Positions 8,167 through 16,607 of a stretch of 64,000 nt of DNA are shown one piece after another. Location of the stretch: positions 283,771 to 347,770 of the forward strand of contig NZ_CABGGS010000034.1 in assembly GCF_902158555.1 (NCBI RefSeq). Direction: 5' to 3'. The notes beneath the pieces were generated by a model. It worked only from the letters and a program-made list of their open reading frames with translations. It searched no databases and was not told the origin of the DNA. Origin of the DNA: Klebsiella spallanzanii. GTDB lineage: Bacteria > Pseudomonadota > Gammaproteobacteria > Enterobacterales > Enterobacteriaceae. The first letter of the stretch is position 1; every line of letters begins with the position of its first letter. Position numbers and translations under genes: made by a program.

Positions 8167-8895
8167 ATGGACAGCAGTAAACGACAGTTTCTGGCGCAGC
8201 TGGGCGTTCTCAGCGCCGGCGCGTCTCTGGTTCCGCTGGCGCAGGCAAAATTCCCTTTTTCGCCGGATCGCCGTGAAGGTTCCCCTCGCCACCGCTACGC
8301 GATGCTCGTCGATCTGCGCCGCTGTATCGGTTGCCAGGCCTGCACCGTCAGCTGTGCGATAGAAAATCAGACGCCGCAGGGGGAGTTTCGCACTCACGTC
8401 AATCAGTATCAGGTGCAGCTTGATGATGAAGTGACCAACGTTCTGCTCCCGCGACTGTGTAACCATTGTGACAATCCGCCCTGCGTCCCGGTCTGCCCGG
8501 TGCAGGCCACTTTTCAGCGTGAAGACGGCATTGTGGTGGTGGATAACACCCGCTGCGTGGGCTGTGCCTACTGCGTACAGGCTTGTCCCTACGATGCGCG
8601 TTTTATCAATCATGAGACGCAGACCGCCGATAAATGCACCTTCTGCGTCCACCGTCTGGAAGCCGGGCTGCTCCCCGCCTGCGTGGAGTCCTGCGTCGGC
8701 GGCGCGCGGATCATCGGCGACATCAATAACCGTCAGAGTCGCATCTCGCAGATGCTCGCTTTGCACCATGATGCCATCAAGGTACTGAAGCCGGAAAACG
8801 GTACCTTGCCCCACGTTTTCTATCTCGGGCTGGATGAGGCGTTTGTTACACCGCTTATGGGGCGTGCTCAAGCCGCGCTCTGGCAGGAGGTCTGA
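8167..8895 (+). CDS. ttrB: Tetrathionate reductase iron-sulfur subunit TtrB
   Basis: The ATG at 8167, preceded by GAGGGAGAAA, gives 242 residues. In-frame upstream starts lack a better site. The signal peptide begins MDSSKRQFL with Lys-Arg instead of the usual Tat twin Arg, a known natural exception first described for Salmonella TtrB. Four ferredoxin-type cysteine groups follow: CIGCQACTVSC, CNHCDNPPCVPVC, CVGCAYCVQACP and CTFCVHR...CVESC. Together these bind four [4Fe-4S] clusters that pass electrons from TtrC to TtrA. ttrC starts directly after its stop codon. Confidence 0.95.
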   Translation: MDSSKRQFLAQLGVLSAGASLVPLAQAKFPFSPDRREGSPRHRYAMLVDLRRCIGCQACTVSCAIENQTPQGEFRTHVNQYQVQLDDEVTNVLLPRLCNHCDNPPCVPVCPVQATFQREDGIVVVDNTRCVGCAYCVQACPYDARFINHETQTADKCTFCVHRLEAGLLPACVESCVGGARIIGDINNRQSRISQMLALHHDAIKVLKPENGTLPHVFYLGLDEAFVTPLMGRAQAALWQEV

Positions 8896-9918
8896 ATGAC
8901 ACATTCACTGATTATTGAAGAGGTGTTGGCGCGTCCGCAGGAAGTGAGCTGGTTACCGTGGGCGGTGCAATACTTCTTTTTTATCGGCATTGCCGCCTGC
9001 GCCGCGCTCTTTGGCTGCGCGCTCCACTGGCGTAAAAATCCGAACCCGAAGCTGGAAAACCTGACGCTGCTAATTGCCCTGACCTGCGCCATTACCGCCC
9101 CGCTGGCGCTGACGGCGGATCTGCATCAGACCGCTCGCTTCTGGCATTTCTACGCCTATCCCACGCCCTGGTCCTGGATGCCCTGGGGCGCGCTGTTCCT
9201 GCCGCTGTTCACGTTGTTTTTAGGCTTGTGGTTTGTGGCGCAGTGGGTCAAACAGCTCTTCAATAAAAGTTACAGCGTCACCAAATGGATTGCTCTTGCC
9301 AGTGCCCTCACGGCGGTTGGCCTGCTGGTCTACACCGGACGTGAAGTCTCTGTGGTGCAGGCGCGCCCGGTCTGGTTCAGCTATGCCTTCCCACTGGCGA
9401 TGTTCTTCAGCGCTCTGCAAACCTTTTTCGCCCTGCTGATTGTGGCAACACGCGATGATTTTCCCCTTCAGCGACGCCTGGCGCAGTGGCAGCTCTCGGC
9501 GCTGATTCTGCTGGCCGTGGTGGTGGCGATGTGGGCCAGCGGCGATACCCTTTCCGGCACCGCTATTCGGCAATGGCTGGCAATTTCGCCATCCGCCCGC
9601 CATTACGCACTCGGCTGGCTGGCCTTCTGGCTGATTTCACTGTGCTTTTGCACACTGGCGTTGCGCCGCCCGTTGGGGTTGCCGCTGCGCAGTATGCTGG
9701 TCCTCAGCGCCATGGCGCTGTGCTGGTTAATGCGCTGGACGCTGCTGATTCAGGTGCAAACCCTGCCAAAATTCAACGCCCAGTTTAATCCCTATACTCT
9801 GCCCGCCGGGACCGATGGCTGGCTGGCTATCCTCGGGACGTTTGGCCTGTGGATAGCGCTGCTTATTATCGTTCGTGAAACCGTGAACGGACTCACAAGG
9901 AGAATGCAACATGGCTAA
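8896..9918 (+). CDS. ttrC: Tetrathionate reductase membrane subunit TtrC
   Basis: A 340-residue polytopic protein of the NrfD/PsrC type with about eight to nine hydrophobic helices, for example around residues 20-42, 58-76, 93-115, 130-148 and 163-183. It oxidises membrane quinol and anchors TtrA and TtrB at the periplasmic face. It follows ttrB without a gap and overlaps the ttrA start by eight bases, consistent with coupled translation. Length and position match the Salmonella operon. Confidence 0.94.
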   Translation: MTHSLIIEEVLARPQEVSWLPWAVQYFFFIGIAACAALFGCALHWRKNPNPKLENLTLLIALTCAITAPLALTADLHQTARFWHFYAYPTPWSWMPWGALFLPLFTLFLGLWFVAQWVKQLFNKSYSVTKWIALASALTAVGLLVYTGREVSVVQARPVWFSYAFPLAMFFSALQTFFALLIVATRDDFPLQRRLAQWQLSALILLAVVVAMWASGDTLSGTAIRQWLAISPSARHYALGWLAFWLISLCFCTLALRRPLGLPLRSMLVLSAMALCWLMRWTLLIQVQTLPKFNAQFNPYTLPAGTDGWLAILGTFGLWIALLIIVRETVNGLTRRMQHG

Positions 9919-12900
9919 TTTAACCCGTCGTCAGTGGCTTAAAGTCGGCTTCGCCGTGGGCGGAATGGCCACCTTCGCCCTGAGCTATCGGGAGGTGGCA
10001 AAGCGCGCCATCGATGGTCTGCTCAACGGCACCTCCGGGAAAATTACCCGCGACCGTATCTTCGGCAATGCGTTGTTCCCGGAGGCCAATGCCAATACGG
10101 GCTGGCGGCAAAATTCACAACAGGTCATCTCGATGACCCAATGTTTCGGCTGCTGGACGCAGTGCGGCGTAAGAGTGAGAGTGGATAGCGAGAAAGGCAA
10201 AGCGCTGCGCATTGCGGGTAATCCGTATCATCCCCTTTCCCACGAGCATCACATCGACTCTGCGGTGCCCTTTTCAACCGCGATGGAACAGCTCGCTGGT
10301 GAAAAGGGGCTGGATGGCCGCTCTACCGCCTGCGCACGAGGAGCCACGCTTCTGGAGGGATTATACAGCCCGCTGCGCATCCTTGAGCCAATGAAGCGCG
10401 TCGGTAAACGCGGCGAAGGGAAATGGCAGCGCATCAGCTTTGAACAGTTGGTGAAAGAAGTGGTAGAAGGCGGCGATCTGTTTGGCGAGGGGCACGTTGA
10501 CGGCCTGCGGGCGATTTATTCCCCGACGACGCTCATCGACCCGCAGCATCCGGGATTTGGTCCGAAATCCAACCAGCTGCTGGTCACCAATACCAGCGAC
10601 GACGGGCGCGACACCTTTTTGCGCCGCTTCGCGCTGAACAGTTTCGGCAGCAAAAACTTCGGCGCCCACGGCTCGTACTGCGGGCTGGCCTATCGTGCAG
10701 GTTCCGGGGCGCTAATGGGCGATCTGGATAAAAACCCGCATGTGAAGCCCGACTGGGATAACGTCAAGTTTGCGCTATTTATGGGCACCTCACCCGCGCA
10801 ATCCGGTAACCCGTTTAAGCGTCAGGCCAGACAGCTCGCCAGCGCCCGCCTGCGCGATGATTTTCAGTATGTCGTTGTCGCACCGGCATTGCCGCTTACC
10901 ACGGTCATGGCTGACGATCGCGGACGCTGGCTGCCGGTGATCCCCGGGAGCGATTCGGCGCTGGCAATGGCGATGATTCGCTGGATTATCGAGAACCAGC
11001 GTTACAACGCCGACTATCTGGCGATACCCGGCGCGCAGGCAATGCAGCAGGCTGGGGAGAAAAGCTGGAGCAACGCCACCCATCTGGTGATTACCGATGA
11101 ACTGCCGGAGCTTACCGGGCAGCATTTAACCCTTGCCCACCTGAAGGCGAACGCTGCCAGCGAATCGGTGGTGGTCAGTGATAGCGGTGAACTTGTCGCC
11201 GCCAGCGACTGCCCCCGCGCTGCACTCTTTGTTACCCGCCAGCTTACGCTCGTCAGTGGACAAACGGTCACGGTCAAAAGCAGCTTTCAGCTGCTGAAAG
11301 AGTCGGCTGAAAAGCTTACCCTCGCGCAGTACAGCCAGCAGTGCGGCGTTCCGGAGAAGAAAATAGTCGCCCTGGCGCAGGCGTTCACCGCTCACGGACG
11401 CCGGGCCGCCGTGATCACCCACGGCGGGATGATGGCCGGGAACGGATTCTATAACGCCTGGGCGGTAATGATGCTTAACGCGCTGATCGGCAATCTCAGT
11501 CTAGAAGGCGGGGTGTTCGTCGGCGGCGGCAAGTTTAACGGCGCGACCGACGGACCGCGTTACAACATGGAGAGCTTTCCCGGCAAAGTGAAGCCCAAAG
11601 GGCTGAGTATTGCGCGCAGTAAAACGGCGTATGAATCTTCCGAAGAGTATCGCAACAAAGTGGCGGCGGGCGTTTCGCCCTTCCCGGCCAAAGCGCCGTG
11701 GTATCCGTTCGTTGCCGGGCAGTTGACCGAACTGCTCACCTCCGCGCTGGAGGGGTATCCCTATCCGCTGAAGGCGTGGATCTCCAATATGACCAACCCG
11801 CTGTACGGCGTTCCGGGATTACGCGCCGTGGCGGAAGAGAAACTCAAGGATCCGCAGCGGCTTCCGCTGTTTATCACCATCGACGCTTTTATGAATGAGA
11901 CTACCGCGCTGGCCGACTATATCGTTCCGGATACTCACAACTTCGAAAGCTGGGGGTTCAGCGCCCCGTGGGCCGGGGTCGCCAGTAAAGCCACCACCGC
12001 TCGCTGGCCGATAGTCCCTTCCGCCACCGCCAGAACCGCTGACGGTGAGCCGGTGTCAATGGAGTCATTTTGCATCGCGGTAGCAAAGCGCCTGAATCTA
12101 CCGGGGTTTGGCGCAAACGCCATCACCGATGCTCAGGGTAACCGCTATCCGCTCAACCGGGCCGAAGACTATTACCTGCGTATGGCCGCTAATATTGCGT
12201 TTATGGGTAAAGGGCCGGTTGCCGAAGCCAACGCGGAGGAACTTACGCTCAGCGGCGTACAGCGTATTCTGCCCGCGCTCAGCCAGACCCTGAAAGCAGA
12301 GGAAGTCCGCCGTGTAGCCTTTATCTATTCACGCGGCGGACGCTTTGCCCCGGATAAAAGCGGGCGCACTGATGGTCGCGTCGGCAACCCGTGGGAAAAG
12401 CCACTGCAAATCTGGAATGCGGAAGTTGCCGCCCACCGCCACGCCATTACCGGCGAACGCTACAGCGGCTGCCCGGCGTGGTATCCCGCCAGATTGTCGG
12501 ACGGACGTTCTGTAGATGAACTTTTTCCAGCGCAGCAGTGGCCGCTAAAGCTGATCTCGTTTAAATCTAACACCATGGCCAGCGCCTCGACGGTGATCCC
12601 GCGCTTGCATCACCTCAAGCCGACAAACCTGGTGGCGCTGAACCCGCAGGACGGCAGCCGTTACGGGCTGGCGCACGGCGACAGAGTGCGTATTTCAACC
12701 CCCGGCGGTCAGGTAGAAGCTGAGATCAGTCTGTTAAGCGGCGTAATGCCCGGCGTTATTGCTATCGAACACGGTTACGGACATCGGGAAATGGGCGCAG
12801 CGCAGCACACGCTCGACGGTGAAGCGCTGCCGCTTGCGGCGCAGATAAAATCCGGTATTAACCTTAACGATCTGGGGTTTGCCGATCCGACGCGCGAGGT

Positions 12901-12976
12901 CAGCAACACCTGGCTGGACTGGGTCAGCGGCGCGGCGGTGCGCCAGGGGCTACCGGCGAGGATTGAGCGGGTGTAG
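9911..12976 (+). CDS. ttrA: Tetrathionate reductase catalytic molybdopterin subunit TtrA
   Basis: A 1021-residue member of the DMSO-reductase family with a canonical Tat signal (LTRRQWLKVGF, residues 4-14). The N-terminal CFGCWTQCGVRV holds part of a [4Fe-4S] ligand set. Molybdopterin-binding regions include ITHGGMMAGNGFYNAWAVMM, a late substrate-site segment (AFMNETTALADYIVPDTHNFE) and a C-terminal dinucleotide-binding domain (NPQDGSRYGLAHGDRVRIST). It reduces tetrathionate to thiosulfate in the periplasm, which permits anaerobic respiration in an inflamed gut or sulfur-rich niche. The start overlaps ttrC. Confidence 0.95.
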   Translation: MANLTRRQWLKVGFAVGGMATFALSYREVAKRAIDGLLNGTSGKITRDRIFGNALFPEANANTGWRQNSQQVISMTQCFGCWTQCGVRVRVDSEKGKALRIAGNPYHPLSHEHHIDSAVPFSTAMEQLAGEKGLDGRSTACARGATLLEGLYSPLRILEPMKRVGKRGEGKWQRISFEQLVKEVVEGGDLFGEGHVDGLRAIYSPTTLIDPQHPGFGPKSNQLLVTNTSDDGRDTFLRRFALNSFGSKNFGAHGSYCGLAYRAGSGALMGDLDKNPHVKPDWDNVKFALFMGTSPAQSGNPFKRQARQLASARLRDDFQYVVVAPALPLTTVMADDRGRWLPVIPGSDSALAMAMIRWIIENQRYNADYLAIPGAQAMQQAGEKSWSNATHLVITDELPELTGQHLTLAHLKANAASESVVVSDSGELVAASDCPRAALFVTRQLTLVSGQTVTVKSSFQLLKESAEKLTLAQYSQQCGVPEKKIVALAQAFTAHGRRAAVITHGGMMAGNGFYNAWAVMMLNALIGNLSLEGGVFVGGGKFNGATDGPRYNMESFPGKVKPKGLSIARSKTAYESSEEYRNKVAAGVSPFPAKAPWYPFVAGQLTELLTSALEGYPYPLKAWISNMTNPLYGVPGLRAVAEEKLKDPQRLPLFITIDAFMNETTALADYIVPDTHNFESWGFSAPWAGVASKATTARWPIVPSATARTADGEPVSMESFCIAVAKRLNLPGFGANAITDAQGNRYPLNRAEDYYLRMAANIAFMGKGPVAEANAEELTLSGVQRILPALSQTLKAEEVRRVAFIYSRGGRFAPDKSGRTDGRVGNPWEKPLQIWNAEVAAHRHAITGERYSGCPAWYPARLSDGRSVDELFPAQQWPLKLISFKSNTMASASTVIPRLHHLKPTNLVALNPQDGSRYGLAHGDRVRISTPGGQVEAEISLLSGVMPGVIAIEHGYGHREMGAAQHTLDGEALPLAAQIKSGINLNDLGFADPTREVSNTWLDWVSGAAVRQGLPARIERV

Positions 12977-13011
12977 CGCTCTTCCTGCGGCAACGTGAGG
13001 GTTGCATGTGA

Positions 13012-13079
13012 GACCGGTACTTTGCTGTTTGTCCTGAAAGCTATGTTTTTTCAGGTAATTAACAGTAAAAGTACCGGTC
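13012..13079. terminator. Long inverted repeat between the converging ttrBCA and GntR operons
   Basis: The outer arms GACCGGTACTTT and AAAGTACCGGTC pair over 12 bases. A small internal loop is followed by CTGTT/AACAG, and an inner CCTGAAA/TTTCAGG stem caps the structure. It sits between two converging transcription units and most simply serves as a bidirectional terminator, although the outer stem has no flanking T run. Confidence 0.6.
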
Positions 13080-13159
13080 AGTTATCGACGGTGTCCAGTT
13101 ATTTTAAAAGTGGATGAGCCCGCACAACGATAACCGATTGTCATAATGACACCAGAGAT

Positions 13160-13867
13160 TCATTCAGCTTCTAACTGACCCACCTCCAGCGCCTGCGCGA
13201 GGGTCATAAAATTCTGCGGGGTTTCGTCCAGGTTTAGCTGCTGTAGCAGATCGTTCAGGTGCTCTCTCATCAGATCTTGGGCATGGGCTGAATCCCCGAC
13301 CTTCAGCGCGGCAATGATATTGCTGTGCTCGTCGCACTGACAGTGGGTGGTTACGTCCTGCTGATAGAGCATCACTATCAGCGAACTCAGCACCATTAAA
13401 TTGTTCAGGATATCGCGCAGCACCTCGTTATCGGCGATCCGCGCCATCAGCTCATGGAACGCGCCCAACTCATAGACAATGCGCCGTCGGTCCTGAGCGT
13501 GCAGCGACTGGTGTTCGTTATGCTGTTGGCTGGCAATCTCTTCGGCGAAAAGCGCCATTTTTTCCGGCGTGATGCAGGAAATAATTGCGCACTCAATGGC
13601 ATTACGAGCAATAAATACCTCGCGAGCCTGCTTTGCCGTTGGCCGGGCCACCATCGCGCCATAGTTAGGTTCGATAGTGACAATCCCCTGACCCGCCATG
13701 CGCTGTAGCGCCGTTTGTACATGATTACGGTTTGCCTGCAGCGCCTCGACGATTTGCGCCTCAATTAAACGCGTTCCAGGACGTAGCTTATGCTGCCCGA
13801 TAGCCTGGGTGAGCGATTCCACTACCCGGTTAACTTCACGCTGCTTTGGCGTCAGTTTTTCACTCAT
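13160..13867 (-). CDS. GntR-family regulator (FadR/FCD type) of the amidohydrolase locus
   Basis: A 235-residue protein with an N-terminal winged helix-turn-helix (about 10-75; LRPGTRLIEAQIVEALQANRN, VQTALQRMAGQGIVTIEPN, YGAMVARP). A helical FCD effector-binding domain follows (about 85-215), with metal or ligand candidates such as ELGAFHELMARI and HSNIIAAL. It is the last gene of the long leftward locus, 18 bases after the amidohydrolase gene. FCD regulators usually repress their catabolic operon until the substrate or an intermediate binds. The palindrome ATTGCTAGCAAT in both promoter regions of the locus is the best operator candidate, an inference from position only. Confidence 0.88.
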   Translation of the reverse strand: MSEKLTPKQREVNRVVESLTQAIGQHKLRPGTRLIEAQIVEALQANRNHVQTALQRMAGQGIVTIEPNYGAMVARPTAKQAREVFIARNAIECAIISCITPEKMALFAEEIASQQHNEHQSLHAQDRRRIVYELGAFHELMARIADNEVLRDILNNLMVLSSLIVMLYQQDVTTHCQCDEHSNIIAALKVGDSAHAQDLMREHLNDLLQQLNLDETPQNFMTLAQALEVGQLEAE

Positions 13868-13885
13868 TACGTTCTCTACCTTGAT

Positions 13886-15112
13886 TTACTCTCTGGTCCA
13901 GACTCTTTTTCCACGAAAATAGACTGCCTCAACAGCAGGCAAACGCGCAACGACTTGTGCCGAACAGGCAGCATTTAGCAAAATAAAACTGGCTTCATCG
14001 TTCACTTCCGGCCAGGCCATATCACCGCTGTCGCTAAGCGGCAGGCAATGACCGGTGGCGATAGCCAGCGCCCGGCTCAGCTCAAACTCCGTACCGCGCG
14101 TATACAGCCGTGCCCAATCATGCGCTTTCGCCAGCATACTGGCAGAACCAAACGGCGACCAATGATCGATAACGCTATCGGTGCCGCTTAACAGGCGCAC
14201 ACCACGTTCGCGTAAATAGGGCAGCGGCATCACGCCCTTGCCTAACGGCAGGCAGGAAGCCAGCGACACGCCAAGCTCCACCATCCGCCCGGCCAGTTCG
14301 CTCAGTTCCGCGCGTTCGACTTGCGCCAGACAGTAGGCGTGGCTCAACGTCAGCCTGCCGCGCAGCGTCGGCTCCCGTTCTAGCGCATTCAGTAAATAGC
14401 GGATGCAGGCAATACCTGTCGATTTATCTTCATGCAGGTGGTAATCAATGCCCTTACCCGCTTCAACGGCTAGCGCCAGCGTCGCTTCCAGCGAACGGAC
14501 CATATCACCATCCACTTTTGACGGATCCAAACCACCGACCCATTCACAGCCCAGCGCCAGCGCTTCACGCATCAGCGACAGCGACCCCGAACGCAGCAGG
14601 CCATGCTGCGGAAAGGCCACGATCTCGCACTGCAGCCGCTCTCGCCAGGGGGCCAGCGCCTCCAGCAAATGTCGCAGGCTTTGCAAACCGCTGACCGGCT
14701 CGATATTGCAATGACTGCGAACGTACGTCGTGCCCTGCTGCTGTAATAGCTGCAATAGCGCATGCGTGCGCTGCACCGAGGTGGACAGCAGCGTCGGCAG
14801 TATCTCTTGCTCAAGGGCGATCATCGCAAAAATATCCTGCGCTCCGTTCTCCCGCGCCGCACGCCAGGGACCGCCATAAAAGGTTTTATCCAGATGAATA
14901 TGTTCATCGCGGGTGGCGGGAAGCATCAGATACCCTTGGGCATCCTGCCAGGCGACGCCCGGCAGACGCTGGATTCCGGCATAGATAGCGTGGATCCTAC
15001 CGTCCACGATATCAAGGGTAAACTCCGCGCATTCAGTGCCCTGCACCACGCCCTGACGGCAGATAAACCCCTGCTCCAGGCGGACGTTCGTCAATAAATA
15101 GCGTTCACTCAT
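13886..15112 (-). CDS. CodA-like amidohydrolase (cytosine-deaminase family)
   Basis: I chose the ATG at 15112 (MSERYLLTN), giving 408 residues; the frame stays open further upstream only inside the previous gene. Metal-site motifs are complete: DEHIHLDKTF (HxH), DYHLHED, LSHAYCLA and GTDSVIDHWSPFG. They are spaced as in CodA, which deaminates cytosine and related N-heterocycles. The start overlaps the stop of the preceding amidohydrolase by eight bases (ATGAGTGA), indicating tight co-translation. Together with a second CodA-like enzyme and an importer it should act on an imported cyclic amide or ureide. The substrate is not known. Confidence 0.88.
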   Translation of the reverse strand: MSERYLLTNVRLEQGFICRQGVVQGTECAEFTLDIVDGRIHAIYAGIQRLPGVAWQDAQGYLMLPATRDEHIHLDKTFYGGPWRAARENGAQDIFAMIALEQEILPTLLSTSVQRTHALLQLLQQQGTTYVRSHCNIEPVSGLQSLRHLLEALAPWRERLQCEIVAFPQHGLLRSGSLSLMREALALGCEWVGGLDPSKVDGDMVRSLEATLALAVEAGKGIDYHLHEDKSTGIACIRYLLNALEREPTLRGRLTLSHAYCLAQVERAELSELAGRMVELGVSLASCLPLGKGVMPLPYLRERGVRLLSGTDSVIDHWSPFGSASMLAKAHDWARLYTRGTEFELSRALAIATGHCLPLSDSGDMAWPEVNDEASFILLNAACSAQVVARLPAVEAVYFRGKRVWTRE

Positions 15113-16607
15113 CGGCGTTTCCCCGGCGGCAAAGCGGAAAAGTCGGCGGCACAATCTCCGCCAGCGGCGGGTGGTTAACCGTCCGTTCTGGGTAGCTGTG
15201 CAGAATATGGCGGAAGATATGCTGCGACTGAGCATGCAGTTCTGCGAGATCGTAGCCGGCCTGCACCATACGTCCTTCCCAGTAGACCTTGCGGCCGGCC
15301 ACGATTGTGCCGGTAACATCGCGCCCATTACCACTCAATACCAGCGCGGCGATAGGGTCGAATATCTGGCCCAGCGCGGGCTGATCAAGGTTGACTACCA
15401 CCATATCCGCCTGGCAGCCCGGCGCGAGCCGCCCCAAATCATCGCGCCCCAGCGCCTGCGCCCCGCCAATCGTCGCCATACGATAATAATCCGCGCTGCT
15501 GGCGGCGGCGATATCGCCGGTCACCACTCGGCTCAGGATCACGCCGAGATGCATATTGCTGAACATATCCGACGGGAAGGTATCAGTGCCGAGGGCCATA
15601 TTGACGCCAGCCGCCTTAAGCTGCGGATACTGTTCGAGATATTTTGCATGACGACCGGAAACCAGCGGACAGGAGACCACCGTCGCCCCGGAATGGGCCA
15701 GCCGCGTAATATCCTGCGCAATCCGCTGCGGGGTGGGCTGCGCGCCGCCCAAAAACTGGCCATGCGGCAGCAACATGTGGCGGTTGAGCAGCCCGGCGTC
15801 GTCGAGTACTTCCAGCGAGCTCTTGCCCCGGTAGCGGCTGGCGATTTCCTGGACTTCCAGCTCACTCTGACAGCAATGCAGGCGGGTGGGACAGGCAAGT
15901 TCCGCCACCAGCGCCGACAGTTCGTCGAGCCACTGCGGGTCGCCGCCTTCAATTCGGTCCGGTGCTAGCATGCCGCTTAACGTTGGTACGCCGCGCTGGC
16001 GCAGGCGCTGGAAAAAACGCTGCGCGTCTTCAAGGCCGCGACGGGCCTGCCCTCTGTCTTCGCGGCGACTAAAATTCCCTGCGGCATCGGTAACATAATA
16101 GCCGGACATAAACGCCGGGCCGAGCCAGGCGCGCGCACCGAGAGACTCAGCAACATCTGCCGCATAAAGGTACTCGTCGACATCCTCCGCCCATTGGCGG
16201 TAGAGGATCGAGGTTATCGGCGCAAAGCTGGTGATCCCGTTGCGCAGCAGCTGGCTGTAGGCGTAACGCTTGGCGAAATCGAGCTGTTCGCGGGTATAGA
16301 GGTCGCGCCGCTGCCAGTCGTCGGCGACGATCCGCCCTTTCCGCCAGCCGGGCTGGTTATCGAAAGCCAGCACGGTGGTGTCTAAATCACCCAGCGCATC
16401 GAGATCGATAAAACCGGGGCCGACCAGACTGTTGCCCGCGTTGATCTCTTCATCGATCTGGCCCGCATAATCGTGGCCAACAAAGAGAATTTTATCACCC
16501 TGATAAACCACTTCGCCGTCGGCATACAGGCAGTGATCGCCTTCGCGGTAACCCACGACCCAGGCGGCGCGAATACGCGTTGTTTTCTCAGTCATTAGAA
16601 AAGGCAC
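15105..16607 (-). CDS. Amidohydrolase-superfamily protein with altered first metal motif
   Basis: A 500-residue protein of the SsnA/AtzB/TrzN-like class. The N-terminal composite-domain sandwich (1-60) leads to a site that normally reads HxH. Here it is VGPGFIDLDALGDLDTT, with Asp replacing the histidines. Later residues are conserved: RLHCCQSE, MLLPHGQFLGG, and the terminal Asp in LGTDTFPSDMFSNMHLG. The C-terminal part resumes the sandwich (RLAPGCQADMVVVNLD). The change may alter metal use or chemistry, or make it a non-metal member. It overlaps its neighbours by 13 and 8 bases inside a single operon, so it is under the same expression and probably works on the same substrate. Confidence 0.85.
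   Translation of the reverse strand: MPFLMTEKTTRIRAAWVVGYREGDHCLYADGEVVYQGDKILFVGHDYAGQIDEEINAGNSLVGPGFIDLDALGDLDTTVLAFDNQPGWRKGRIVADDWQRRDLYTREQLDFAKRYAYSQLLRNGITSFAPITSILYRQWAEDVDEYLYAADVAESLGARAWLGPAFMSGYYVTDAAGNFSRREDRGQARRGLEDAQRFFQRLRQRGVPTLSGMLAPDRIEGGDPQWLDELSALVAELACPTRLHCCQSELEVQEIASRYRGKSSLEVLDDAGLLNRHMLLPHGQFLGGAQPTPQRIAQDITRLAHSGATVVSCPLVSGRHAKYLEQYPQLKAAGVNMALGTDTFPSDMFSNMHLGVILSRVVTGDIAAASSADYYRMATIGGAQALGRDDLGRLAPGCQADMVVVNLDQPALGQIFDPIAALVLSGNGRDVTGTIVAGRKVYWEGRMVQAGYDLAELHAQSQHIFRHILHSYPERTVNHPPLAEIVPPTFPLCRRGNADE

Noticed and set aside
8092-8904. 270-residue open frame antisense to ttrB
   Set aside because: ttrB has four perfect ferredoxin cysteine groups on the other strand; the antisense frame has no ribosome site or family signal.
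15113-15334. Extended start of the amidohydrolase gene
   Set aside because: The extra residues overlap the previous gene, lack homology, and the ATG at 15112 forms the usual ATGAGTGA overlap.
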